Assembly (NCBI RefSeq): GCF_964204645.1
Contig: NC_134025.1
Coordinates: 7,011,001-7,075,000 of the forward strand
Source of the DNA: Tubulanus polymorphus
Lineage: Eukaryota; Nemertea; Palaeonemertea; Tubulaniformes; Tubulanidae
Direction: 5' to 3'
Length of the DNA stretch: 64,000 bases
Under the pieces are notes generated by a model that did no database searches, was not told the DNA's origin, and was given only the letters and a program-made list of their open reading frames with translations. Shown in pieces: positions 10,210-30,566 of the stretch (within the stretch, counting starts at the first letter, position 1; each line of letters opens with the position of its first letter). The position numbers and the translations under genes were made by a program.

Positions 10210-13200
10210 TCATGTTTTGGGCGTATAGTCTGGATGTACATTTGTCAGAATGAATAGACCAATATCTTGGTTAGTCCAGTAAGCTGTGTGAGATGTCAAA
10301 ACGGCCAAATAGCTGTTCTCGAGACTTCCTTCTTGCAGTTGATAATCCAATCGATACTCTAAATCTACCACAAAATTAGCGTTGTAGAACAAACAACCAA
10401 GTAGTTTTTAAATCAAACAGTAACAGGACAATTTTAATGAAACTAGTCTTATCTACCTGTATGTTCAGTACTTGTATAGTCTTGAGCGTCTTCCATTTCT
10501 TTAGCATGCATTCTCTTCTCAATTTCCTGGGCGCTGCTTTCAATTCGCTCCATTTCGGCGCTAAGTTCATCTTCAGGTGACTTCTTGCTGAATTTTGCCC
10601 AAACTGAAGCCACGCGATCTGACAAGGAAAAATCAATTGAACAGGGTGAATAATTTACAGATTTTATAATCCAATATGGTTAAATAAAAAGTACGAACAA
10701 AAAGTGCTATTATCAGTTATTGCTGATACACAGAAAGTTGAATGTAACTCTTATTCCAGACTTTTCACTGGGTACTGAGAAAAAGATAAGTGTTATAAAA
10801 AGGTGCAGTAAATGATATTCAAAAATTGAGTCAAAAAGATACAATAAGAATGAAATTGGATATCCAATATTTTCTAGAATTCAAATTCGGTGCTGTGTGG
10901 TAGGTGGACACTAAAAAATTGGGTTTTCTTACCAAGGACACTACCAGGGGGAGGTGTGTCCTCTGAATCGGATGGTGTAGCTGTTCAAGGCAAAATAAGA
11001 TAAGGCAAATAATTAGAAAAAAGCATAGATACTACCACAATGGGGAGAAATATAACTACCAAGAATGCTCAAGTAAGCCATATCTTCAAGAGCTGAGGAA
11101 TTGAAGAGAAAAAAACATTGCACCCATATTTAATTTTGCCACTACACTTATGCATGTTTATTAAGGTACAATAGATTTAACAAACTGCGAGATAGATAAC
11201 ATTCCCAAATGACCCATAAGCTAAACATGAAATGGGGTTAGTAAGGCATGATATTGATTTGATGCTTACCTTCTTGGTAGACATAAATGTACACGTACAT
11301 ATACAGATAAATACATTTATAATAGTACTCATACACTGAATATCAGATTAAGCATATGATGGGTTAAAATTTCTAACAGATGACCTACAACTACATTAGA
11401 CAAATGACAGGAATCACATAAATGTTGATCTTACTCGATATGGATCCTTTTGGTTTGACTTCAGTTGCTTGGTTATTATTGTTCTTTTCATTACTCTCAT
11501 CTTTCCGGTTGTTGGTTGCTTTCGATGATGTCGCCACCTCGGCTTTGATAGACGTGTAAGGTTCAGAGACTTTGGCTGTGTCAACGCGGTGGATTTTCAG
11601 TGGTTTCAATCCGGAATAATGTTTAAGTAGTAACGGTTCTAGCCTATAAGCCTGCAATCAATCATCATACCGGTAGTGTCAGTAAAAGCGATATAGTTTT
11701 GGGAATCGAAACAAGCAATAGAACACCTAGTTCTATTGAATGATTGAATATATTTTTCTTTATGATAGAAAAATTTAAATTTACAACCAAGGTTTCTTAT
11801 GAATTTTTTTATTTTTACAATACAGAGTAATAATGAAATACAGGAGATCCTGAGAAGTCGAAAAGTGACTTATGTGAATTGGAGCCCCTCTGTCTATTGC
11901 ACATAGAAATTGTTATTTGATACATGTATTTACGTACCACAGGATCAGCAGGATGATAGATGTTGAACAATCGGTTACAAATCGTTCTTGGCAGGATGTG
12001 ATCTTGCGTAGCATTACCCTTTGGTCTTACACCTCTCAAAGCCAGAAATACTGCTAATGGAGATCCGAGACAGAAGAAATTTTCAAGCTGAAAATATATT
12101 CATATGTCAACAGTTAGAATCCATATCCATGATAAAAACTTCATCATTTCCTTGACATTTCTAGCGAAGTAAAAACAAAATTGGAGAATTGAGAACATGC
12201 AAACCTTGTCACCAAAATGAGCAAAAAATAAAGATTTATCAAATGGCATTCTATACTAAAGACAAGAAAGCTTATAGATCCATATACCTGCATTTCAAAC
12301 TCACAAGCAAAATCTAGCATAAATCAGATTTGAACTAATTTCTTATACATTACACTAAGCCCATTGTATATTACACCAAACCCTTTAGGAACCAAACCCA
12401 GTATATTGATGGCCATCACCACGCACAAAATGCGAGTTACCTTTGGAAGAGATCGCCACAAAGGCCCCGAAAAAACATTGTTAGGAAAGTTTGCTTCCTG
12501 AAATTCATTCAAATTACATTTCAGTTGGCAGTGTAGATGCCCGACATTCTGGTTGTAATGGGCTGTACACATATAACAACCATGTCATATCACAGCAAAC
12601 TGAGTAAAATTCTTAGATAGACCTACCTTAAACCGCAGTGTTGGCACTTTCAGATGTTCTTTTTCAGCTAAACTCAACAGCTTCATTTCCAGATCAGTGA
12701 CTCTGAAGGAAATGGCAAAACCACAGACTGGTAAATTAGTATAATTTTTCACCATCATATAGCCATAAGAATTACGAAATGAGAAATTTATTCACCGCTT
12801 CCTGGCAGCATCAAGTTCTGTCACCAAATTCGCAGCACCTTCAGTCTTTTGAGTGTTTTTTCCCTATAAGAATTAGTTAGTATATGGTAATATATGGCTC
12901 ACTTTTTCTGACACAAGGAATCTAAATATGGTTTTTAGACCCCAAGATGATATAAAATGAATGATAATTTGCAGGAATTACTTACAATAACATGAGCGAC
13001 ATACTGATCATACATCTGTATAGGATTCCAGCCCATTATGATGTCATACATTATCACGCAACCTAATGAATGTGCGACAATGGACACTTTACCACCATTT
13101 GGTTCAAAATATGGATGCCGTGCGCAGAACATGCTGTATAACCGATTGAGCTCTGTTTGTAAACCGTGAGTTATCTGAAAATGATTACGAATTAAAGATA

Positions 13201-15498
13201 CAAAATGACCTGCAATCGCTTCCAATCGGCTGGAGCTGTATTTTAAGAGGGATTTTGTTGATATCCATACCTCTGATCTATAAAGTGGACTTGTGTAATA
13301 TAATATATCCATGGCACTGCTGTTCAGAATGGTTCTAAGGCCTCTCACTTTGGTTGGTGTAATGGAGTCAACAGTATCTGCAGGAAAAATTGTTAATACA
13401 ATGCCTTGTGATTGAAGGACAACCAATATTTGGAACAATAATTTGAATAAGAATTTGAATTATCACTACAAAAAATTAACGAAGATATGCAGATATCATG
13501 AAACGCATCAGCGTGCAGTGCAATAGACTAAATATACCATTGATGTGCATTCTTAGTACCAGTATGTACGTTAGTAATTTGACAAATAAAGCATATACAT
13601 CATTTAGTCAAATAAAATTCTTATTAGTAGCTTATTACAACTGTAAAGCTATAGACTACCTATTTTTTCAAATAAAAAGAACTACCTATTTTTTTTTCAA
13701 ATAAAAAGAATAAGGCACACATGAAGAATATAATAACATGTTTCCATGCTTGATTTGGTTAAGGCCATACCTTCTGGCCCACAAATATCGTGTTCAGAAC
13801 CATCAATTAATCCTGAAATTATTCATGAATAAATTCCCAGTATATATTTCATCAGATATGTATTGAACGAGCATCAAAATCTTTGAGAAATGTTTGAAAA
13901 GGCAGTAATTGAGTGAATATTATCTTTAGAAACACCATGAGAGATCATATCAGTTTTTCTGGTATCTGACTATCTGGTATCTGATGTCTTCTGACAATAA
14001 TTTCTTTGAAGAGAAGTTATGAATAAAGGAATATCAATTGCACACACTCACCGCCGTCTAATTTCAAGGATGATCTCCATTCAACAGGAAGGTATTCTGC
14101 TCGCTGATTGTCGGAGTCAAGGTCTGGAAAATACTTGGAACGCAGTTTATTCACATTAGCTCTGAGACTATAAACAAAGAATGAAAAAAAAGACAGTTAT
14201 AATCAATTCAAACTGGGATATGAAATATTTCCACTCTTAAACATGTAGAATACTACATGTACGATCAGCTATTCAGTTTTGGTTTAACCTTTTTGGAAAA
14301 ATTGAACAATTTCCGATAAGGGAAAGCCACAAAAATGGTAGGTACTGTACACTTACTCCTTACAGCTTCTGATAATACTGCCAGTTTCCATTTTCTGTCC
14401 AATTCCATGGATGACGAATACTAAATGAGTGATATCAGCAGGTTTATCATCAGGTCTCGCCTCCATGTAATATCCTCGATACAATCGTGTTCCACCTTTA
14501 AATAATAACGATACTTAAGCATAATATAAGTTGAAGACAACGACAAACTCTTCCCGACTGAGAAATGATGAGTCTTTTTACCAGCGCTTTTTTGTATTCC
14601 TAATCGATGACCAACTGATCGGACCAGTCTCGAGGACGTTGCTTCACTAAACATGTATATTTCATTGACTGCGTACCAATCAACATGGAATTCTTTGAAC
14701 TTCATATGATGAATAACTGAATTCATACAAAAATAAGCGTTCAAAATTGCAACTTTAATGCAGTTCATGCACTAAAAATTCCAAGGGTAAGCTTGTATTT
14801 ATCTACCTTTTTTCTGCCCTTTTTGTGGCGCAACTGGATTTTCTGTTTGAAATTTCTGATGTTCGAAATTAGATAAATGCTCCGTTTCAATTTGGGCGGC
14901 ATATCCCTCTTCCAACGGTTGCCACGTGCCATCAATAAACCAACAAGCCCTCATTATGGTCGCTGTTTGATTAACAGCTAAAAAACAAAATACAATGCAT
15001 ATATTTAAGAACAAACCGGGTCAAGTAAGATACTTTTTCAATGTTATCTGCAATACCTGTCCAATAAATAGGATAGCACTTATTGCTAACGACATCAACT
15101 TCGTAAAGTCCACCACGAACTACGATCATTTCGATATTATCTTCATGTTTGCCGCCGGTACCAAAATGTAGTTCTCGATACTTGCATTCGATACGCAAAG
15201 AATCGTAACCGATAAACGGTGTCCATTTTTTCGCGCCGTCCTCTTTATAAAACCAGCGTATTTCCTCAGGACCGAGGGCTTCGACGGTATCCGTTACAGG
15301 GTACAGATAACGCCGAAGGTTAGCCATACTAGAGGGTGTATCACCAGGACGTGAAGAAACATCGCTGATCTCAGAGCTTGCCTCGTCCATATAGATGTCG
15401 TCATCGGGAAAATCCGACTCGCTTAATGGATCGCCGAATTGATCCATATCTGAAGATGATATCCTGACCCTTGCATCCCCAAAAGAACTAGGAAACAT
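10210..15498 (-). CDS. DDHD1: DDHD1, phosphatidic-acid-preferring phospholipase A1
   Basis: Cytosolic PLA1 acting on phosphatidic acid and phosphatidylinositol. Exons in gene order: 15057-15498, 14807-14962, 14582-14716, 14357-14495, 14052-14167, 13771-13812, 13271-13377, 12986-13174, 12796-12863, 12627-12702, 11938-12087, 11435-11651, 10933-10980, 10457-10618 and 10210-10364 (TGA). Phases all close, giving 733 residues (744 with an optional 33-nt exon at 11060-11092). The N-terminal part has EEIRWFYKED and FIGYDSLRIE, then CWFIDGTWQPLEE, HVDWYAVNEIY and the lipase oxyanion strand VFVIHGIGQ. The nucleophile elbow is A-H-S-L-G (exon 12986) in place of G-x-S-x-G. The C-terminal DDHD domain covers ENFFCLGSPLAVFLALRG through TSHTAYW. 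There is no SAM or WWE domain, which separates it from DDHD2 and SEC23IP. A splice acceptor directly before ATG 15498 suggests a 5'UTR exon upstream. Confidence 0.93.
11060..11092 (-). other. DDHD1: Possible 33-nt microexon of DDHD1
   Basis: Between exons 12 and 13 a 33-nt stretch has a good acceptor (CTCAG) and donor (GTAGTT). It has the same 1-1 phase as its neighbours and an open frame (roughly T-LEDMAYLSIL-G). It would insert 11 residues into the variable linker before the end of the DDHD domain. I recall no equivalent in the human protein. Confidence 0.4.
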
Positions 15499-16993
15499 TT
15501 CTGCAATGTAAACATTATGATAATGGATATTTCAATGGATATCTTACTGCAATACTGTAGAGCGCTCATTATGCTTCATATCTTACCATCAATCGAAACA
15601 TTAACTCCAAGCCTAATCTTTCAACTTATTGATGTCAATGTACAGATGATAGAAAAACATAAATTGGCGCTTGCAGTCAGGGTAGTCATTAGACTTCTGA
15701 ATGTTGTAATAATGATTAAACATACAAACACATTAAGAAGTATATGACTGTTAAAGTAGAGGCAACCTGATTCAAATGGTCTTGAATCAGAATGAATAAT
15801 TTTCAGTGGCGTTGGAAGTGCAGCGACTGCAGTGGCGAAAGCCGCGGCAATAATTTAGTGAATGACGTTTTTTTTCTTTGAATACCACGTTTTCAGTGAA
15901 GAAATTAGGTCAATTCGAGGCGGCAAAATTAAGAACCTGTCCAAAATCGGCATTTGGCCGCAGCAATAAAACATTGCTTCCAACGCGCCTGATTTTTGAT
16001 ACGTAATAGTCAATGATTGACAGGTATTAGTTAGTAATTCATTGATGATGAACTGAACGGACGCGTCTGGGCCATCGTCCGTACAGTATGCGAAGCCAAA
16101 TGACAAATTCTATACGCTTAAAATATCTTATCGAAGATACATGCCATCATTATCGCGCGTAGTAAAATAAAGCTTCAATCCAAGTACGGTGATTACATTA
16201 CCTTGTTCAAATAGGATACTTTCAAGGCAAATAAATAAAGGCGAACAAATGTCAAATTAAGGATCGATTAAGATCCACTTTCTAGACGCAATCGCGAGAG
16301 TTGAATACAACTTTCAGACGTACAGCTACCGAAAAATATTTCTTCGCTTCATGTATTTGATGCATACCGGTATGTGCAGCTGATTGTCGGACGCCGGCCG
16401 GTTGGTACCAACAATACGAAATATTAAGTCCATGCCTTAACTATTTAGTCATTTTTTCCATGCATTTGAATTTTCTTTTGGTGATTAAAAACTTAAGAAA
16501 TATCGAATCTCAATTAGCCCTCAAGGATAAGTCTTTGAAGACATATGTAGTCACAGGACAATCGCTGCACTAGTTTTATTTCGATTTAAAAATCAATTAA
16601 CAATTACATGATGTGAGTAAATTGATAACAATATTTAAAGAATTTATGAAAAATAAATGTCATCTTCAAGAACAATAACATCACTGAATGTAAAAATCCA
16701 AATAATCCCTAGCAATCTCGGTTTTAATCTTATTATCTATTCTCCACATCCGAGTGTGGCTTACTACTACCGGTATCCAATAATTGCACATTATGACTAG
16801 CTCTGAATGGTGCTCATTATGCTATTAGTTACATTAAATCATTCCTCCATATTTCACAAGGAAATGCGCAAGGGCAAAAATACTGCAGTTGTGTTCAAAA
16901 AATCATAATACTGATACATAGGAATACTGAGTAATTGGGAAATCACAGGTCTTAACAAAGGCATTCATCCTAGCTTGATTTGGAAACATTATA
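15499..16993. other. Spacer between DDHD1 start and carrier 3' end
   Basis: It should contain the DDHD1 promoter and a noncoding first exon. An alanine-rich frame near 15807-15855 was seen but lacks support. A minus-strand AATAAA at 16575-16580 probably marks the 3' end of the carrier gene. Nothing else recognised. Confidence 0.45.
16575..16580 (-). promoter_or_regulatory. poly(A) signal for the SLC25 gene
   Basis: TTTATT on the plus strand is AATAAA on the gene strand, about 410 bases after the stop codon. Hexamer evidence only. Confidence 0.4.
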
Positions 16994-18258
16994 TTATGTT
17001 GACCAGTGGAGAGTTCGCGCTTCAAAGTAGTCCATCGTTTTTTTATAAAAAAGAAATGTTATGGCATTAGTTGGAATGGCACGCAGTGCTACAGAAATTC
17101 CACCACGCATGAAAACTTTTAAGCCATCTTCCTTGTAGCTTTTTTGCACGCAATCGATGAAGCCTTTATATCGGATGTTGTGAATATCACTCTGAACACG
17201 GCTCTTAATGGTGTCAAATGGCAAACAAAACAACCAAGAAACCACTCCAGAAATCCCACCACCAACGAGGCCACCCATTATGCCTGAACTGTCGGAAAAG
17301 TGATGCTCATCTACCAAGTGATTCAGCCATTCATAGACAAATATGTAAACACCATAGGTAGGCACATCTCTCATAGCTTGAATATGAAATCCTCTAAAAA
17401 ATCCGCGTAATCCATGCTCGCGGTACAAATTAGCAATACATTCCCGCGGTCCCTTGAAGTAATCCATCTTTCCCACAACACTTGGTGATCCTAAAACACA
17501 ATAAGAATGATATGATATGATTTATTTTCTCCACAAAATATGAATGAGGTAAATATAGTGGGAATCCAAAAATCTATCAATGGCTAATTAGAATTATAAT
17601 CATAACCTTTAATTTGTGCTTGTAATGTCACTTTAATGACATCGCTTGGGCAACCCACAACCAATTGAGAAGCTCCAGCAACTGACCCCGCAAGAAAGAT
17701 GTCTGAATAAGAAGCACTCTTGTGGCCTCGGAGCTCAGTGAATTTACGTAATGTGTTGCCATACACTCCAAAATATATTGTATTGATGAGAAAACCATTG
17801 CCAACCAGTGGGAAACTTAAACCACGCATAAATCCTGATTTCTGAAAAAGTTGCGTTATTTTGAAAGAAATTTAATCAGTTTATCTAAATATGATGAAAA
17901 TTAACCTGAATAAAGCTTATACTTATAAAGAGAACTTACAACACCAGCCCTCCAAACAGTCTTAATGCAGCCCCAGTTCCCAACATGCTTGTGAGTTTGC
18001 AACTGCACCTATAATATTAAAATAAACACATTTAACCTCTGGCTGCCAATACTATATAAATCATTCCAAGCCGAACCTGAAACACTTACTTTCACTGTGT
18101 CAAATGGATGTCCCACAATTATTCCAGCTGTGCCTGCAGAGGTGTAAAAGCGGAGATATGCCACAATTTTGGAAATAAAGCATATTTGGACTAGTGATTT
18201 GAAAAGCCTTACCTCCAATTGCACCAGCAATGTAATCGTGCAGTAAATTATTCGACAT
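16994..18258 (-). CDS. Mitochondrial carrier of the SLC25A45/47/48 group
   Basis: Inner-membrane mitochondrial transporter; substrate not deducible here. Five exons: 18213-18258, 18090-18133, 17940-18008, 17607-17841 and 16994-17490 (TAA). All phases close, giving 296 residues, the usual carrier length. Three tandem repeats each carry the Px[DE]xx[KR] signature: PFDTVK (about residues 25-30), PSDVIK and PFDTIK. Each is followed by a matrix helix and a GFFRG- or FMRG-like turn. The GLSFPLVGNGFLINTIYFGV segment and the ending RYKGFIDCVQKSYKEDGLKV are closest to what I remember of SLC25A48, with SLC25A45 and A47 as alternatives. ATG 18258 follows an untranslated leader; an ORF running through introns upstream of 18133 is not coding. 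The gene is divergent to the MSK gene, with 835 bases between the two start codons. Confidence 0.88.
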
Positions 18259-19093
18259 GTCTCACAAGAAAGAATGCTGAAATAAGATGACGATAATTGT
18301 GGGTAGATTGTTAAATTGCCCGCAGTCCCGCACCGCGAATCATAAATTGCATTATTAGCCAGCAAGTGCTGCCACGCCCGGCCATGACGGGCAGTTATTT
18401 TGACAATCGTGTAATTCCAAGCATAAATTGCGGCTGCTACACACATTTGTATTCCCTGCAAATTTCGTATTAGATTTTGAGTTCTACTTTCAATGATTGC
18501 AAAGGCAAAACTAATGGAATGGAACTTGTACCTGGGAGACCGGCGACCGCCGCCCCGCGTCACTGTCACAAATGACTAGTCTAAAGTGCAAAGTCCACGG
18601 CCGTATTTTTAGGGCGGTATGATCTGGATGCATGTATTTGATGTTTCCAACAAGTGTTTATCAATAACTTCTATTTTCCTTTTAAATCTAAAATGTCTTG
18701 ATTTTTATTCTTAATTTACTGTTCAAAATAAGATTGTATGATGTTTTATATAACGAATAATGAAAATTTGTTTTGAGTCGAATTGAAGTGATTTAGTGAT
18801 CCCCAGCACCAACGCATGACCCCGGTGCTGAAACCCTTTAATTTACAACAGAAAATAAGAGGATAGAAGCGCTGAACACATGATGATAAGATCATATTTC
18901 TCTCTAAAATACACAAGCGTTTAATGTTTTGATTGACAAGAAAGCACGTGCGTTTGTTTACGTTTTCGAATATTCGTACTTCCGGTTTGACGTGCATTGT
19001 GGGACGGAACTGCTGTGGATTGGGTCCAGGGAAAAACATCAAAACTCGACGCGTAACATCCGATTCTAGGGCTAATTTTGCACTAATTGCAAA
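18259..19093. promoter_or_regulatory. Divergent promoter region, SLC25 carrier / MSK kinase
   Basis: The two genes are transcribed away from each other from this 835-base interval. It is CpG-richer than the surrounding introns, notably at 18540-18610 and 18930-19060. A stretch resembling an E-box (CACGTG, near 18945) is visible. No TATA box is obvious on either strand. Any long ORF across it is read-through of untranslated sequence. Confidence 0.55.
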
Positions 19094-26634
<7,541 letters not shown>

Positions 26635-29427
26635 TGACAGGTTTTGTGTTTAGTCAAAAATCTTACAAATTTTAGTCATCTCAATTATCAGTTGTTACGT
26701 TGTAGTAGTTTGTTGTTGGTGTTAAACTGGTGGAGAATGTGGAGAGCGCGTGTTAATCATCTCTCAATTTAGGAGTCAAATGTAAAAGCTGCGTGGTGAA
26801 CATCGATGGAAGTTTGCTATGGCAAATCATTTATACACTGTTACTGCGTTACGCAGTTTTCAATGAATTATTGTCACTAAAGTTTGTCGTTCAACTAGTG
26901 GCTGAAACTTTGACCAAAATATCAGTTACTAAATGTATACAAGTGGTTATTCTCGTCGTTAAGGGGTCTTTTTATCAGTGCTGGTTTATGTTGCGCTGTT
27001 GTGACTTCATTTGATGGTTCATTATAATACGATAATATTTTTTCGCATTTACACTAAACAAAGTAGAATTTCAAAATCATCTTAACGGAGACAATCACTG
27101 ATCACCAGTGTATGAAACGACGCAGTGTGCAGGACGTGTTATGGTTATGGATATTGATACGAACAGTGAAATGTCTGTAGACTTGAAATCTATTGAAGTA
27201 ATTTATGTTTTACATATATCTAGGTGTACGAGAAATGCGTATGTACCAATAGAAATATGTACATTTGAAATGTTGAAATCATGATGTTTTGATGGAAGAT
27301 TTTTTATGATTTATTGTCTTTTTAATTATTAATTTTTGAGTTTTTGATTCTCAGAGGTTGTAAAAATGCATGAGACATATTTGTGTGTAACAAGAGATCT
27401 TCTGCAGCTGGTTCGGGTGTCCTGCGTTTAAAATTTAGCTTCTATTTGAATGAACAAATAATTTTGATACGGTGCAGTCAAATCAAGCCTATATCTGTGG
27501 AACTGTAGCATAAACAAAAGATTGTAGTTAAAACTTAGTTCATTGCAGAATCTGCAATATCTAGGCAATCCTGTCAATTTTTTTTCATTGCAGTCACTGG
27601 TCTTTTTGAATGAGTTATTATTTAGCAATCTATTGTCTATTTATGATTCTGGTGGTTTTCCATTCTAAGAGAATATTTACTTAAAATGATATTTATAAGT
27701 ACTGATAGGTCTACATACACGCATACATATTCTATATCTTTGCTGTGCAGTTTTCTTTTTCTAGTTGCATCTAAAATTATGTAGAAGTTTGTTTCTGTGA
27801 TTGGGTATATACATATTCAAGCATTCAAAAGTAAATTATAAAACAATATTGCAGCCTCTAATAAACTTCATAATGATAATCGTTTATCATTAAGTTGAAT
27901 GAGTTGCGTGATTAGTGAGTACCGAGGTACTCTGGTGTATTTAAATGCGTGCGAGTAATTGTGGTCATAATTTATTATAAGAGATTTTTATTCGATTTGC
28001 ATGAAGAGTTTTTTTGTAAACATAGTTTTTAGCGGGACTGGTTTTTCTTCGCGTACGTGTGTCTTTTTTTGTGAAATATTTTTCTTAGAAATTCTATTCT
28101 GTTCAGATATTAGTTTAATTAATTTATCATCCCGAGGTCAATGGTCATATATTTGTTGCAATAAGGATTCGAGTAATGGGTTTATTATGAATGTTATATA
28201 GGTTTTGTTGAGGAGTGTAAAACCTTACTAGATAATCATGATCATAATTATCATCTCTGTTTACTTTCAGCTGAGAAACTTTGATATTTTCTCTTGATTT
28301 AATCTATGAGGTTTAAGACTTTTTATTCGTTCTGTGTTTGCTGCTATAATGATATATTCCAAATTCCTGGGGTCGGGTAACATTAACGAGGTCGGGTACC
28401 TCCTAAATCTGTCGAAAATTATCAAATATTTTGCAGCGCATTGATCTATATTATGATCAAATGAATATGGTGAAGAATTGCTTCCTGCTACTTTTAGTCA
28501 GTCCAAATGAATTTATTTATACTTTTGCAATAGTATTTTCATTTATAATCACTATTTAAGTGTATATGTGCGTATAAGATATATCGCAATTGTTTTTATA
28601 GTATTGTATTTAATTTATCTAAATTATTCTATCCTGATTCGTCCAATAAGTAATCATTTGATTACTACTGTCAAAAATTCATAAAGACTAGTCTTCGTGA
28701 ATTTTTGCTACTGTTCATAGCAGTTTGATCTATCGTATATTTGTGTTTTGCATGCTTGTTATTTATATAACTAGAAAATGTAGGAACTTACCGATCATGC
28801 GCGAGACAATGGTTGAAGGATGTGAAAACTCTTGATCAATACGACCTCGTGCAGAAGCATGATATGATCTTAAATCGGTTTTGTGAATTGCGAAAGATCT
28901 GAGAATTGGGTGTGCTTGTCCTAATGTGATCTTACAGCAATAATGATTGATTTTGCGAATAATGAATTAAAAAATCCTTCGAATAAGCATATGACTAAAC
29001 ATTATTCCTCTGCTGTATTGTGTTCTATCTAGAAACCTAGAGTCCAATCCTTTGTGACTGTTGACTTTTTACACCCATGTCTAGTCCAATAATGTTTAAT
29101 GGCAATTTTTCGTTGTGAATGAAGTGTCTCAATAATTCGTAATTTCAATGGATCCATACAGACACCGACCATTTTAGATATTTTTCTGCAGAGATTTTAT
29201 CCTATTTGTCTCGGTTTTCAATTTCATTCAGAGCCGAGAAAATTAATCAGAGGTTTGTGTAAGCTGTGTATAATATTATTGTGTGAATTTTGTTAGAATA
29301 TTGTCATCGTCTAGTCTAATGGATATTTCACGAATTTGATCATATTTGCTTTGATAGTGAAATATTTTTGCCAAATGTCATCTCCTTTGTTAGTATGTCG
29401 TAACAAAAACTCAAAAATCAAATTGGC

Positions 29428-29517
29428 TTGGGCCCAGTTTCACAAAAACTTTGAGCTACTGCTCATTGTACTAAACCAAATATTTCTAGTTGGATTTTCT
29501 GTTAAACTGGGCCCCAA
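29428..29517. repeat. 90-bp inverted-repeat element in the MSK 3' region
   Basis: The left arm reads TTGGGCCCAGTTTCACAAAA. The right arm reverse-complemented reads TTGGGGCCCAGTTTAACAGA. The arms are about 20 bp long and imperfect. A GGGCCCAGTTTCACAAA-type end is familiar from dispersed short repeats of marine invertebrates, but I cannot name the family. Confidence 0.55.
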
Positions 29518-29868
29518 TTCCGTAGTCAAGACTTAATTGAAAATGGCCTTGACTGTCGAACCAGTCTCTGGTCTCGTTATAATAATCATTATGCTTAGTA
29601 TAACTTTGGTTATTGTCTATTTAAAAAGCGTTAAGAGGGAATAAAAGAGTCTCGGGTAAAGTTGTGATGTTATTTAAGAAAAAAAGAAACAGTTGTTTTT
29701 AGATGAATAAGAAAAATGTTTTATATTGCATGATATAATTGATAATGCAATATGGCACAGTTAAATAATGAGCATATTGTAAACTGCACGTTTTCTTGTC
29801 AGAAAACACTCCACAGTGTTGTTACTGATAAATCTATAATGAAAAAAGACATTAATATATTATGATGA

Positions 29869-29874
29869 AATAAA
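29869..29874 (+). promoter_or_regulatory. Distal poly(A) signal candidate for MSK
   Basis: AATAAA followed by an A-run, 3.2 kb after the stop codon. Another AATAAA lies at 29640-29645. Hexamer evidence only. Confidence 0.35.
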
Positions 29875-30389
29875 AAAAATATTGAATCGTAATTATTTTG
29901 CTTGTTGTTTTGTGGTATTGTTCATCTAGACCGTTGAATTACGCTTGCTGATCCGCGAAAAAAACAAGGAAATCTTATGATGATTGCAACTTATCTTGAG
30001 CAAGAACTAGCCCCAGCCATGACAGAGCATTGCCCCAGTTCTTGCCCGTATCAGGGAAATGAGAAACGGTATGTACTCCCGCCTTCTTTCCAAGATCTAT
30101 CCAACTTAAGGTAGTGGGAAAATACCATTTACCATCTCAGAAATGGTGCCGAAAATTCAATAGGTTGTCCTATATACGTAGTGAATGCCCCAGTGAACTA
30201 TAAAATGAAGATAAGTTATTTAGAATCGAAAGTCCAATGACGAAAGTACCCAATGAACGTGTGTCACGTTTGATAATTGTCCATATGTACTGGATATAAG
30301 AGAACTGATTTGTAGCTTTAAACTGACCTCGTTATTAATGGAATTTCAGAACAGAACTCTCAAGGTATTCGGAAATATTAACCAATATG

Positions 30390-30395
30390 TTTATT
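30390..30395 (-). promoter_or_regulatory. poly(A) signal for the 616-aa gene
   Basis: AATAAA on the minus strand, about 170 bases after the stop codon of the single-exon gene. Hexamer evidence only. Confidence 0.4.
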
Positions 30396-30566
30396 TCTAA
30401 ATCAGGTACCTGGTATGTACAATGATACGGTGTATTTGGGATTTCGATTAGGTTTAATAAGAAACGTGGCAAAAGTCTTCGAAGTATTAATTGCATTCCA
30501 TAAATTGTGCGCTTTTATATGTCAATTGAGGTTCATGTCAGAAATGTAGACTGATTAGCGATGCTT

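Larger units (their letters stand above)
26635..30566 (+). other. MSK 3'UTR and spacer before the unknown minus-strand gene
   Basis: AT-rich and without a supported coding frame. Plus-strand AATAAA at 29640 and 29869 could end a 3'UTR of about 3 kb. A small hairpin element lies at 29428-29517. A 9-bp stem GCAAGAACT/AGTTCTTGC with a 30-nt loop lies near 30002-30048. Confidence 0.45.

Noticed and set aside
15807-15855. Alanine-rich mini-exon candidate after TTTTCAG
   Set aside because: Ends in a stop after 17 codons with no upstream partner on the plus strand.
18009-18569. 186-codon minus-strand ORF over the first SLC25 exons
   Set aside because: It reads through two carrier introns; only the PFDTVK-containing piece is coding, with different ends.
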